64,000 nt of DNA from Phycisphaerae bacterium (GCA_028277645.1 JANQFV010000028.1:1-64000), one strand, 5' to 3'; counted from the stretch's first letter, positions 18,642 to 27,472 are shown. The notes: a model not told the origin generated them from the letters alone. Translations and numbers: made by a program.

Positions 18642-19475
18642 TCAGGTACTCTCAATAGCTGGTGCTCGGTGCGCCGTCGCAGCCTCGTCCGGAGCATCCC
18701 AGGCGGCGTCCGGTACGACGTCGATGAGGCGCACGTGCATGCACGCCAGCAACCGTCCGAACGGGATCAGCATGAACACGACGGCCGCACTGAGCACGTG
18801 AATCAGTAGTACTACGTGGTAATCAAAGGGATTCCAGGTCGGATGCATGGCGAGCATGCCCGTCCCGAACGCGAGCACGATGAGCAGTGGTTTCAGGAAG
18901 CTCCAGGGTGGCTCAATCTTCCGGAGCACGGGCGAATAGAGCCGCCCCAGAAACAACGTCAGCCCGGTCACGATCGCGATGATCGACAGGATGTCGGCCA
19001 GGCGCAGCGGGAGTGTCGGCCAGGCAATCCCGAGATTCCGCTCCCACAGGTACACGTGCTCGACCATGAAGGCCGGCACCAGTAACGCCGTCAGCCGGAA
19101 TACCATCGACAGGCAACACAACGACAGGTGATAGACGAACAGCGCGGTGCTGCCCCCGCCACACTCCTGCCGCAATACGATGCCGGGAAACGTCAACCAG
19201 AGGACGCGCAGCCGGAGGCGGCGCCAGAACGTCGCGGTGTCGGCGGTCGTGAGGTACGCGGCCACCGCGTCGGCGCCATGGATAAAGAGGTAGCGCAGCG
19301 CGCCGAGGACGAGCAGCGCGAACGCCAGCCGAAATACGGGGCCCTCGGCGATCTGCAAGGCCGTGTAGACAGTCTCGTTCAAGCCGTCACTCCCGTCGCA
19401 ATTACGCGACCGCCAGGCGCGACCGACACCCCGCTCGCGACAACCCGGCCGGAGCACCGCAGCCGCGATCGCCAC
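18642..19475 (-). CDS. NarI/HmcE-like membrane cytochrome b subunit
   Basis: This is a polytopic membrane protein with about five to six hydrophobic segments and His residues suited to b-haem binding (FVYHLSLCC; HPTWNPFDYHVVLLIHVLS). It resembles the NarI-like subunits of Hmc, Tmc and Dsr complexes. It is the first gene of the redox operon. The start is uncertain: the GTG at 19475 gives 277 residues with a 31-residue polar, Arg-rich lead, while a TTG at 19382 behind GGGAG gives 246 residues beginning just before the first hydrophobic segment. The family assignment is by topology and context and is less firm than for its partners. Confidence 0.82.
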   Translation of the reverse strand: MAIAAAVLRPGCRERGVGRAWRSRNCDGSDGLNETVYTALQIAEGPVFRLAFALLVLGALRYLFIHGADAVAAYLTTADTATFWRRLRLRVLWLTFPGIVLRQECGGGSTALFVYHLSLCCLSMVFRLTALLVPAFMVEHVYLWERNLGIAWPTLPLRLADILSIIAIVTGLTLFLGRLYSPVLRKIEPPWSFLKPLLIVLAFGTGMLAMHPTWNPFDYHVVLLIHVLSAAVVFMLIPFGRLLACMHVRLIDVVPDAAWDAPDEAATAHRAPAIEST

Positions 19476-19494
19476 GCCCTACCCTTCGCCTCAC

Positions 19495-19513
19495 TATTAT
19501 GATAACGATAATG
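19495..19513 (-). promoter_or_regulatory. Fur-box-like operator upstream of redox operon
   Basis: Read on the minus strand, CATTATCGTTATCATAATA matches the 19-base Fur consensus (GATAATGATTATCATTATC) at 13 positions and includes the GATAAC-GATAAT hexamer pattern. It lies 20 bases before the GTG and about 110 before the TTG start. It stands out as AT-rich in GC-rich surroundings. Regulation by iron is inference. Confidence 0.4.
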
Positions 19514-19519
19514 CGATAT

Positions 19520-19803
19520 GAAAAAAATGTCAAGTCCCGCGGGAGCCCCAGACGACACGCGGCCCGGAGACGAACGACGGGCTAGGCTTGAAGGAACTGG
19601 CCTATCCCACGGGCGGCGGCGGGATCAGCGTCCCACGCAGCCCGCGCGTCCGAGGCGACGGCGCACGGACGTAGTAGTGCCTCATCCAGCGACCGCCCTG
19701 TTTTCGTCATTCGCACCCAATTATCCTTGAAGCACAGCTCCCCCGTGCGGTATCCTCGGAACAGGCAATCCTGACACGACAGTCGGGGTTGGGGAGGACG
19801 GGT
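19520..19803. other. Intergenic region between redox operon and beta-helix gene
   Basis: These bases hold the divergent promoters of the two transcription units. No gene with a ribosome binding site or family resemblance was found, and no clear sigma70 promoter for the right-hand gene was identified by eye. Confidence 0.5.
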
Positions 19804-21630
19804 ATGTCGCGCGCCGCAATATTGGTCGCCGTCATGGCGGGAGTCTGTACCACGTTCGCTCAGACGACGATCTACGTCGACGACGATGCGCCAAACGACC
19901 CGGGGCCGAACGACCCACTGGCCAGCGACCCGCAGGAAGACGGCTCGGCCGAACATCCGTTCGACGCGATCCAGGAAGGGATCGATGCAGCAGTCGACGG
20001 CGACGAGGTCGTCGTTGCCAACGGAACCTACACCGGCGACGGTAACCGCGACCTCGATTTCAACGGCAAGGCCATCACGGTACGCAGTGCCTCCGGCGAT
20101 CCCAGCACGTGCATCATTGATTGCGCAGGTTCCGAGGCGGATCCGCACCGCGGGTTCTACTTCCACAGCGGCGAAGGACCGGGAACGGTCGTCGCTGGCC
20201 TGACGATCACGAACGGGTATGTGGACGACCACGGCGGCGGCGTCTTATGCGATAACTGCAGCCCGACGCTGACCGACTGCACGATCAGCGGAAATACGGC
20301 TAACTCCGGCGGCGGTGTTTTCTGCAGCGACGACAGCAACCTGACGCTGACCAACTGCACGATCAACGGAAATTCGGCTGGCCAAGGCGGCGGCGTACGC
20401 TCTTACGGCTGCCGTGCAACGCTGCACCACTGTGCGATCAGCGAGAACACCGGCGGCGGCGTGTCTCATCAGTCTTTTGGCGGGCCGGTGCTCTTCGACT
20501 GTACGATTACCGGGAACTCGGGCGACGGCGTCCACTGTCTCCTGGATGGCTACTTAACACTCGCGGACTGCACAATCAGCAAGAACACTGGCAACGGCGT
20601 GTCCTGCAAGCTCTTTGACGCACGAATCACCAACTGCACGATCAGTGAAAACACCGGCAGAGGCGTCTTCTTTAGCGAGAGCAGTCCGGCGCTCGTCAAC
20701 TGTGCGATCAGCAAGAACACCGATGGCGGTGTCTTTTGTGACACCATCTATACTTCCCCGAATCGTCCAATGCTCACGAACTGCACGATCAGCGGGAACA
20801 CCGCCTCGGTCAGCGGCGGCGGCGTCAACTGTCGCTTCGGCGAACCGATCCTCGTCAACTGCACGATCAACGGGAACACCGCCTCCGGTGACGGCGGCGC
20901 GATCTCCTCTCACGCAGCCCACCTGAAACTCACCAACTGCACGATCAGTGGAAACGCCGCTCATGGCGACGGAGGCGGTCTCTACGTCGGCGGCGACCCC
21001 TTCCCAACGCTCACCAACTGCATATTCTGGAATGACTCGCCAGAGGAGATCTTTAATGCCGACCCAGGTACCCTGCAAGTGAGCTACTGCACTATCCAGG
21101 GCGGGTGGACCGGACCGGGCAACATCGATGTCGATCCGCTCTTCGCGGATCCCGACGGTCCGGACGATGATCCAAACACGTGGGAGGATAATAACTTTCG
21201 CCTGAGCGCTGCCTCTCCCTGCATCGACGCAGGGAACAACGACGCGGTGCCGACGGACTCGGCCGATGTTGATGGTGATAGCGACCTGCTCGAAACGTTG
21301 CCGTGGGATCTTGGCGGCGCCTGGCGATTCCGGAACGCCCCGGCGATCGCGGATACCGGGCTTGGCACACCACCGGTCGTCGACATTGGTGCGTACGAGT
21401 ACCAGCCGTGTATTTGCGCCGGCGACTGCAACTGCGACGGCCTGATCAACGCCTACGACGTCAACCCGTTCGTTGACGCGCTGATCGACGTCGAGGACTA
21501 CTACGTGAACGATCCGGCGTGCGACCACTATCGAGCCGACATCGACGGCGACGGAATTGTGACCTTCGACGACATCAACCCGTTCATCGATCTTCTGCTG
21601 GAAAATCCGCTGCCGCTGGCGTGCCCGTAG
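19804..21630 (+). CDS. Secreted right-handed beta-helix protein with GC-type dockerin
   Basis: This is a 608-residue exported protein. The ATG at 19804 has GGAGG eight bases upstream and starts the signal peptide (MSRAAILVAVMAGVC); an ATG 15 bases earlier is less well placed. The body (about 25-420) is a right-handed parallel beta-helix made of roughly a dozen 20-25-residue coils built on NCTISGNTA, typical of pectate-lyase-like repeat proteins that bind or cut polysaccharides. No catalytic site is evident. The C-terminus (about 530-608) is a dockerin-like tail (GDCNCDGLINAYDVN and DIDGDGIVTFDDIN) ending in Cys-Pro, like that of the serine peptidase at 7627. Confidence 0.9.
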   Translation: MSRAAILVAVMAGVCTTFAQTTIYVDDDAPNDPGPNDPLASDPQEDGSAEHPFDAIQEGIDAAVDGDEVVVANGTYTGDGNRDLDFNGKAITVRSASGDPSTCIIDCAGSEADPHRGFYFHSGEGPGTVVAGLTITNGYVDDHGGGVLCDNCSPTLTDCTISGNTANSGGGVFCSDDSNLTLTNCTINGNSAGQGGGVRSYGCRATLHHCAISENTGGGVSHQSFGGPVLFDCTITGNSGDGVHCLLDGYLTLADCTISKNTGNGVSCKLFDARITNCTISENTGRGVFFSESSPALVNCAISKNTDGGVFCDTIYTSPNRPMLTNCTISGNTASVSGGGVNCRFGEPILVNCTINGNTASGDGGAISSHAAHLKLTNCTISGNAAHGDGGGLYVGGDPFPTLTNCIFWNDSPEEIFNADPGTLQVSYCTIQGGWTGPGNIDVDPLFADPDGPDDDPNTWEDNNFRLSAASPCIDAGNNDAVPTDSADVDGDSDLLETLPWDLGGAWRFRNAPAIADTGLGTPPVVDIGAYEYQPCICAGDCNCDGLINAYDVNPFVDALIDVEDYYVNDPACDHYRADIDGDGIVTFDDINPFIDLLLENPLPLACP

Positions 21631-21664
21631 CTCTGCCGCGCGCCGGCCGGTTTCCCGACAAGAG

Positions 21665-21702
21665 AACACCCCGTCTCACGCTGACGCGCGAAATGGGGTG
21701 TT
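21665..21702 (+). terminator. Hairpin between convergent genes
   Basis: AACACCCC at 21665-21672 pairs perfectly with GGGGTGTT at 21695-21702 around a GC-rich loop. It lies between the convergent beta-helix and PEP-CTERM genes and could end transcription from both sides. The T tracts are short. Confidence 0.5.
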
Positions 21703-21736
21703 GTGTGCGTATCGAAAGCTGGCTGCTGCGTCGCGG

Positions 21737-22618
21737 CTAGCGGCGACGGAGCGCCAGCACGCCCATCGCCAGCAGCGCCAGGGCCATCGGCTCCGGGATT
21801 ACCTCGAGGTTGTCGTACACGACGTACTGCGATTGGAACGGGGCTGCAACCGAGTCGAACACGTCGGCGTAACCCAGGCTCACCAGGCCGTCTGTAAAGG
21901 CGGTCGTGCCGAGGATGATGTCCGTGCCGTCGAGGGCGTACGTGATCGTGTCGGTACCGGCGTCAACGGTGACCCGCACCGTCGTCCAGATGTTCGTCGG
22001 CGAACCGTCGGTGCCCGGATAGATCGACTGGTAGAGCGCCGCAGTGTTCGCGCCGCTGCCCGCGAGGTAACTCGGGTCGCTGGTCGGCAGCGTCGTGTCT
22101 TCCTGCCTGAACCAGCGGTAGTCGGACGATGACGAGCCACCATCTCCCGTGAACGCCACAAACGAGCCGCGGCCCGAGATCGGTGTAAAGAGCGAGTTGA
22201 ACGTTGAGCCGTCGCTGCCGACGCCGATGTGGGCGTACTCGGTCGTGCCGCCGGTGCCGGTCACCGCCATGTAGACGTCCACCAGCAGTTCGATGTTGCC
22301 GGTCATAGGTGTGTTGTGGAAGGCCGTGATGTGGTCTTCCTGCGCGGCGGGATCGGCGGGGATACCGCTCGTGTCGTTCGCCGTGAACCGCAACCCGTAT
22401 AGGTCGCCCGCCGTCGAGCGCGGTGCGAGCGGGATGCCGGCAGCGATGTAGTCGAACTGGAAGTCGTAGGTCGAGTCGACCGGATCGCTCGTCTGGATCG
22501 TCCAGTCAGCCGAGGTATCGGTCTCGAAATCGACGACGATCGAAGCCGATGCACCAGCCGTAAGTGTGCCCGCGATGCCGACGATGACCAGCAAACGCGA
22601 TAAGTTGGGGATACGCAT
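21737..22618 (-). CDS. PEP-CTERM surface protein
   Basis: This 293-residue protein has a signal peptide (cleavage near GASAS) and a C-terminal PEP-CTERM tail, IPEPMALALLAMGVLALRRR. TTAGGAGGA precedes the ATG. The mature region is beta-rich and Thr/Ser/Gly-rich with a LamG-like feel, but I cannot name a domain. It is one of three such proteins in the window. Confidence 0.9.
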   Translation of the reverse strand: MRIPNLSRLLVIVGIAGTLTAGASASIVVDFETDTSADWTIQTSDPVDSTYDFQFDYIAAGIPLAPRSTAGDLYGLRFTANDTSGIPADPAAQEDHITAFHNTPMTGNIELLVDVYMAVTGTGGTTEYAHIGVGSDGSTFNSLFTPISGRGSFVAFTGDGGSSSSDYRWFRQEDTTLPTSDPSYLAGSGANTAALYQSIYPGTDGSPTNIWTTVRVTVDAGTDTITYALDGTDIILGTTAFTDGLVSLGYADVFDSVAAPFQSQYVVYDNLEVIPEPMALALLAMGVLALRRR

Positions 22619-22827
22619 CTTCCGTTCCTCCTAATGAATCCCGCGGATTGGGAGAACTGCTGATTGCTTCATATTATACTCACGGACAATCGCCCGTTCT
22701 ACCCCGAACGATCGCAGGGCGGGTGGGTCGTAATGTCCTCTAATACAAGATGTTGCGCATGCCTCGCCGGTTTGCACGCGTGGGGCGGGGTTGCGACGGA
22801 CTTGGAGATACGCAGGAGTGATAGTAA

Positions 22828-22910
22828 TGGGCGCGGTTGGATTCGAACCAACGTAGGCTAACGCCAACGGGTTTACAGCCCGTCTCCTTTGGCCACTCGG
22901 ACACACGCCC
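22828..22910 (-). tRNA. tRNA-Tyr (GTA)
   Basis: The minus strand folds into a class II tRNA. The acceptor GGGCGTG pairs with CGCGCCC (one G-U). The anticodon stem ACGGG/CCCGT encloses CTGTAAA with anticodon GTA. A long variable arm (about TGGCGTTAGCCTAC) follows, then the T arm with GGTTCGAATCC. The discriminator base is A and the 3' CCA is not encoded. The long variable arm plus GTA identifies tRNA-Tyr. The first 38 bases overlap the end of the lipoprotein gene. Confidence 0.96.
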
Positions 22911-23883
22911 AGCCGAGAGTCGGAATCTCGGAAGATAGCGGATGGAATCGGGGGTCGCAAGAGGTACCTCGCATTGGACGGCGTTGCGGCACCCCACCCG
23001 CATCATCGTTGTCGTAGCGCTCGATCAGTTCGCGGACGCGCGGATCCGTCGCATAGCGCAGCGCGAAACGGGCGTTATGGGACACGATCAGGTTCCGGCT
23101 CGCAACCAGATCGACCAGGCCGGCACGGATGTCCTGGTCAACCGAGCGGCCCAACCAGACGCAGGCCGCTCGGACCAGGTTGTAGTCGTACGTGTCGTAT
23201 TGGAGCAGAATCGGCTGTCGCGGCGGCCCCGTTGTGCACAACAGTGCGCGCGGCCGCGGTTCGTACAGCCAGCCATCCGCGAATCGCCGGCGCAACACGC
23301 GTTGGAGCTGCTCGGGATTCGGCCGCAGTCGACGCGGCAGCGCGAGCTGGCCCGGTCGATCACGGTGAATGCACCACCAGGCCTGCAACGCCCGCCGATC
23401 CCCTTCCAGATCCACGACCGCAGCCAGTCGTTGATTGAACTCCGCCGGATAAAGATCCAGCCACGAACGCGGCGGTGTGGGCGTGGTCTGCACCGGCACA
23501 CCAACACTCCTTCCGAGAACGCGAACATCAAAGTGCAACAGATCGCACGTAGTCTCAAAGCACGTGGCCGTGAGGCGCGGACAAGTCGCCGGATTCGCCA
23601 AGCGGCGCACCAGCGACGTGTGTACGAGCACGCGCAAACTGTCCGCGGCGGCAGGCTCGGAAAGTTCGGGCCGCCGCATCAGATAATCGATCGCGTCGGC
23701 ACCGAAATCAGACAGTTGGTGGTATGAGTCGTTCCACACCACGTCCGGATTCAACTCGACAATCGGACGGGCCACGGCGGCGATGCGCGCGGTGTGTGCG
23801 TCGCGCAAATCGCCTGGTGACAAGCAGCCTCCGAACACGACCAACGCCATCAGAAGCACCGCGAGTCGCGCTTCGGCACGCAT
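22873..23883 (-). CDS. Predicted lipoprotein, unknown function
   Basis: This 336-residue protein starts at the ATG at 23883, which opens a lipoprotein signal (LLMALVVFGGC, lipobox Cys about residue 18); the frame is open further upstream. The rest is Arg- and Leu-rich and probably helical; no known domain is recognised. The frame runs 38 bases into tRNA-Tyr and takes its stop codon TAA from the anticodon loop, so the last dozen residues are encoded by tRNA sequence. It is divergent from ndk with a 117-base gap. Confidence 0.75.
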   Translation of the reverse strand: MRAEARLAVLLMALVVFGGCLSPGDLRDAHTARIAAVARPIVELNPDVVWNDSYHQLSDFGADAIDYLMRRPELSEPAAADSLRVLVHTSLVRRLANPATCPRLTATCFETTCDLLHFDVRVLGRSVGVPVQTTPTPPRSWLDLYPAEFNQRLAAVVDLEGDRRALQAWWCIHRDRPGQLALPRRLRPNPEQLQRVLRRRFADGWLYEPRPRALLCTTGPPRQPILLQYDTYDYNLVRAACVWLGRSVDQDIRAGLVDLVASRNLIVSHNARFALRYATDPRVRELIERYDNDDAGGVPQRRPMRGTSCDPRFHPLSSEIPTLGWACVRVAKGDGL

Positions 23884-24000
23884 GATGAGCCGAAGCCATG
23901 CTCGTCGGTGGCAATACATCGCTTGTCCTTGGTGTGCGGGCGGCGGATGGTTACAATCCGGCCTCGATTCCGCTGGCACAATACCTGTTCGGGAGCAGTT

Positions 24001-24453
24001 ATGGAACGGACGTTGATCATCTTCAAGCCGGACGCCATGCACCGGCAACTCGTCGGGCGAATTCTGGCCCGCTTTGAGGATAAGGGGTTGCGCATCGCGG
24101 CGATGAAACTGCAACAGTCTCCGCGGGCACAGGTCGAGGAGCACTATGCGGTCCACCGCGAGCGACCCTTCTACAATTCGTTGGTCGAGTTCATGACCTC
24201 AGGCCCGGTGATCGTGGCGATTCTGGAGGGTCCGAACGCGATCAGCGTCGTGCGGAACATGCTCGGCGCAACGAACGGCCAGGAAGCCGCCGCCGGGACA
24301 ATTCGCGGCGATTACGGTCTGGACAAGCAGTTCAACCTGGTGCACGCGAGCGACGGACCGGAAACCGCAAAGACCGAAATCGCGCTGTTCTTCAAGCCCG
24401 AAGAGATCGTCGAATATGAGCGCGTGACCGATCCATGGATTGTGAGCAGGTAG
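24001..24453 (+). CDS. ndk: Nucleoside diphosphate kinase
   Basis: This 150-residue cytoplasmic enzyme passes the gamma phosphate of ATP to nucleoside diphosphates through a phosphohistidine. The whole family length is present. The N-terminus ERTLIIFKPDA carries the nucleotide-binding Lys, and FNLVHASD holds the active-site His115. The ATG at 24001 matches the family start. The cupin gene follows 26 bases later on the same strand. Confidence 0.97.
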   Translation: MERTLIIFKPDAMHRQLVGRILARFEDKGLRIAAMKLQQSPRAQVEEHYAVHRERPFYNSLVEFMTSGPVIVAILEGPNAISVVRNMLGATNGQEAAAGTIRGDYGLDKQFNLVHASDGPETAKTEIALFFKPEEIVEYERVTDPWIVSR

Positions 24454-24479
24454 GCCAAGCGCGGCGCGGGAGATCAGCC

Positions 24480-24833
24480 ATGAAGTTGAAGCCGATCGGC
24501 GAGCACGTGCAGAACGATGTCGACCTGCCCGGCGCCAAGCGGGTGAGGATGCGCATGCTGGTCGGCCCCGACGAAGGAGCGAAGATCTTCCACATGCGCC
24601 ATTTCGAGGTCGCGCCGGGCGGGCATTCGCCGCACCATAAACATGACTACGAGCACGAAGTTCTGATCCTCAAGGGCAAGGGCACCGTCAAGAGCGAAGC
24701 CGGCGATCGGCCGTGCTCACCCGGCGACGTGGTCTGGGTGCCGCCGAACGAGATGCACCAGTTCCAGAACGCCGGCGATGAGCCGCTGGAGTTCATCTGC
24801 CTGATCCCCGCTCCTCAGGATTGCACGAAGTAG
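24480..24833 (+). CDS. Cupin-domain protein
   Basis: This is a 117-residue single-cupin protein. Metal-binding cupin motif 1 is visible as GGHSPHHKHDYEHEVLILKGKG (His residues near 48-60) and motif 2 as PGDVVWVPPNEMHQF. The ATG at 24480 is preceded by GGGAGATCAG. Such small cupins are often metalloenzymes or sensors; the sequence does not say which. It sits between ndk and superoxide dismutase, probably in the same transcript as ndk. Confidence 0.88.
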   Translation: MKLKPIGEHVQNDVDLPGAKRVRMRMLVGPDEGAKIFHMRHFEVAPGGHSPHHKHDYEHEVLILKGKGTVKSEAGDRPCSPGDVVWVPPNEMHQFQNAGDEPLEFICLIPAPQDCTK

Positions 24834-24908
24834 CGACGGAGTTCCGCCGCGCGGGTGTTCGGCCCGCGCTATTCGTACTCAGCACTCGGGCCAGACAGGA
24901 GTCACATC

Positions 24909-25643
24909 ATGACGCCGATTTCTCGCAGGGAGGTACTTGGATCCGCGGCACTTGTCGGCGGATGGCTGGCGTTCGGGCCACGCACCGCCGCCGCGCAATC
25001 GCAGGGTGCGATGGCTGGAACCGACGGACCGTATACGCTACCCCCGTTGCCGTACGGCTATGCCGACCTCGAACCGCACATTGACGCGCAGACGATGAAG
25101 CTGCACCACGACCTGCACCATGCGGGTTATGTCCGCGGTGCGAACAAGGCGATTGCCGAACTCGAGTCGATTCGCCGGACGGGCGGCAACGCGATTCACC
25201 GCGTCCGCGCCGTAACAGACGTGTTGTCGTTCAATGCCTGCGGCGTGTTGCTGCACAACCTGTTCTGGCGCGTGATGAAGCCCAACGGTGGCGGCGAGCC
25301 CCCGGCCGACAGCGATATCGGCCGTATGATCAAACGCGACTTCGGCACGTTCGAGGCATTTGCCGCTAACTTCGCTGCGGCTTCGAAGCAGGTTCAGGGC
25401 AGTGGCTGGGGCGTACTGGCCTACGAGCCGACCGCACAGCGACTGCTCGTCGTGCAGGCCGAGAAGCACCAGAACCACGGCGTGTGGGGTTGTGTGCCGC
25501 TGCTCGTGCTCGACGTCTGGGAGCACGCGTACTACCTGAAGTACCAGAATCGGCGCGGCGACTACATCAAGGCGTTCATGAACGTCATCAACTGGGAGAC
25601 GGTCGAGCAGGAGTTGCAGCAGGCGCTGGCAACTGCCCGCTAG
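24909..25643 (+). CDS. Exported Fe/Mn-family superoxide dismutase (Tat signal)
   Basis: This 244-residue enzyme converts superoxide to peroxide and oxygen. The ATG at 24909 starts a Tat-type signal, SRREVLGSAALVGGW, cleaved near AAAQ, so the enzyme should be folded before export. The catalytic core (about 41-240) has metal ligands His66 (MKLHHDLHH), His116 (LLHNLFW), Asp202 and His206 (LDVWEHAYY). Near the second-sphere position where Mn enzymes have Gln (NQD), this protein reads HQNHG with His190. Metal choice is therefore not obvious. An exported enzyme would protect the periplasm. Confidence 0.93.
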   Translation: MTPISRREVLGSAALVGGWLAFGPRTAAAQSQGAMAGTDGPYTLPPLPYGYADLEPHIDAQTMKLHHDLHHAGYVRGANKAIAELESIRRTGGNAIHRVRAVTDVLSFNACGVLLHNLFWRVMKPNGGGEPPADSDIGRMIKRDFGTFEAFAANFAAASKQVQGSGWGVLAYEPTAQRLLVVQAEKHQNHGVWGCVPLLVLDVWEHAYYLKYQNRRGDYIKAFMNVINWETVEQELQQALATAR

Positions 25644-25684
25644 ACGCGCCGTAGCAGCCGCTCAGCACGAGAACGGGATTCGAA

Positions 25685-27472
25685 TTGACGTCAGCGTCAC
25701 CCGCCGAACGCGATCTTCTGCGACCCTCCGGACGAGGAGACGGCACGGCGTTCGGCCTGCAGTTCGCGACCATGGCACTCTTCATTGTGCCGCTGGTCGC
25801 GCTGTCGCAAGTGCTCGCCTACTACCGCGCGGACATCGTCGACGACCAGATGTTCGCGTACTTCGGCTGGCGCATCGCGAACGGGGCGACGGTCTACCTC
25901 GACGTGTGGGACAATAAGCCGCCGGGGGTCTACTGGATCAACGCCGTCGGGATGCTGCTGGGAAATGGCAGCTATCTGGGCGTGATCGCGATGTGTACGC
26001 TGGGGCTGCTCGTGGCGCATGCGGCGTTCTTCCTCGCAGCCCGGGCGGTGTTTCAGCGCGGCGCCGCGGGAATCACCACGGTACTCCTGAGCTTCTATCT
26101 CACGCACGCCTATTACACGGGCGGGACGAATCGTACGGAGACGTTCCTCGTCGCGTTCGAGCTCATCGGCGTAGCGCTGTACCTTTGGGGCTGCGTGCGC
26201 GGACGCTGGTGGTTCTGGTATGCAGCAGGCTTGAGTTGTGGAGTCGCATTCCTGTTCAAGCAGGTCGGGCTGGCGGCCTGGGGCTGCATGGGCCTGCACA
26301 CGATCCTGCTGGTTCTGCTGCGCGATCTACCGGTCAACGTCGGCGTGCGGCGCTGTCTGCTGCTGCTGGGCGGCGCGCTGACCTCGGTCGGGCTCGCAGC
26401 GTTCGTGCTGGCCGGCCAGGGCGCGCTCTCTGCCGCCTGTTTCGCCACGTTCGGTTTCAACCGGACGTACTTTGCCGCGGGCGCGAGCGAATTCCCGTAC
26501 AGTTTCGTTTCATACAAACTGCTCAAACAGCACATCGCACTGGTGTTGCACGTGCCGCTGCTCATGTCTGTCGCGGCGCTGATCCATGCTTTTCTCTGGT
26601 GGCTGCGCCCGTGGCTGCGGCCCATCGAAATCGTAAACCAACTCCGCCGGGACGAGCCGGAAGTCCCGCGGTACATGTTCTTCCTGACGGCCTGGGCGCT
26701 GACGGCGTGGTACGGCGCATTGATGAGTCCGCACGCCTTTCGGCACTATCTGGTACCGACGGTGCCGCCGCTGCTGATGCTGTCGGGCTATCTGGTCAAC
26801 GTACTGCGGGCCGAGGCACGGCTGTTGCACCGTATGCAGCGGCGCGCGTGGGTGACCACAGCGATTGTGATTCTCGCCTACTTTGCCTGGACCGCGCTGC
26901 GCACACAACTCAACGAAGTCTCGAAGGTGTGGGTGTTCCGGATCGACCCGCAGACGCGCGAGCCGGCCGAGTGGGAGCCCATCGCCGAGGCCGTCAAGCA
27001 GTTCACCGTGCCGGGAGACCGCATTCAGTGTTTCGGCTATCTACCGGGTGTGTACCTGCACTCGCGGCGAGTGAACGCGACCCGTTTCACGACCACCGAG
27101 AAGATCGGACAGGTCGGCACAGGCGCGCAGTTCGTTGTGGACGAAATGGAGACACGCCTGCGTGACGACCCGCCGGTCGCGCTGGTCATGTCGGCCGGCG
27201 ACTATTTCTGGATGCGCGGTCTGTTGCCAGATGTACCGCCCTCACGATTCGACCTGGGATCGTGGATCGACGAGAATTATGCACCCGTGTACGAAATTCC
27301 GAAGTTCGGAACGTACTACGTGTTCAAGCGGCGTGATCTGCTGAAACCAGGTGAACAGGCCATCGAACTCGTCCTACCGGAAGACTTGGCCGGGACTAAC
27401 ACGTCGGCGGCCATCACGGACGCGCGAACCATGACCCCACCGACCATCTTCGGAGTCGCAACGAAAACATGA
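25685..27472 (+). CDS. GT39/PMT-like membrane glycosyltransferase
   Basis: This 595-residue protein has about ten hydrophobic segments over residues 30-420 and the first-loop motifs of lipid-linked-sugar transferases (RADIVDDQMFAYFGWRI with the catalytic-type acidic residues, then LDVWDNKPPGVYWIN). It probably transfers a sugar from a polyprenyl phosphate donor on the periplasmic side. A soluble C-terminal part follows (about 440-595). The start is uncertain: TTG at 25685 keeps a short polar N-terminus, while ATG at 25772 would start at the first helix. It overlaps acpS by four bases (ATGA). Confidence 0.85.
   Translation: MTSASPAERDLLRPSGRGDGTAFGLQFATMALFIVPLVALSQVLAYYRADIVDDQMFAYFGWRIANGATVYLDVWDNKPPGVYWINAVGMLLGNGSYLGVIAMCTLGLLVAHAAFFLAARAVFQRGAAGITTVLLSFYLTHAYYTGGTNRTETFLVAFELIGVALYLWGCVRGRWWFWYAAGLSCGVAFLFKQVGLAAWGCMGLHTILLVLLRDLPVNVGVRRCLLLLGGALTSVGLAAFVLAGQGALSAACFATFGFNRTYFAAGASEFPYSFVSYKLLKQHIALVLHVPLLMSVAALIHAFLWWLRPWLRPIEIVNQLRRDEPEVPRYMFFLTAWALTAWYGALMSPHAFRHYLVPTVPPLLMLSGYLVNVLRAEARLLHRMQRRAWVTTAIVILAYFAWTALRTQLNEVSKVWVFRIDPQTREPAEWEPIAEAVKQFTVPGDRIQCFGYLPGVYLHSRRVNATRFTTTEKIGQVGTGAQFVVDEMETRLRDDPPVALVMSAGDYFWMRGLLPDVPPSRFDLGSWIDENYAPVYEIPKFGTYYVFKRRDLLKPGEQAIELVLPEDLAGTNTSAAITDARTMTPPTIFGVATKT

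Noticed and set aside
20270-20990. Regularly spaced repeated DNA (NCTISGN coils), CRISPR-like at first sight
   Set aside because: The repeats keep the reading frame of a secreted beta-helix protein, vary between copies, and no cas genes are present.
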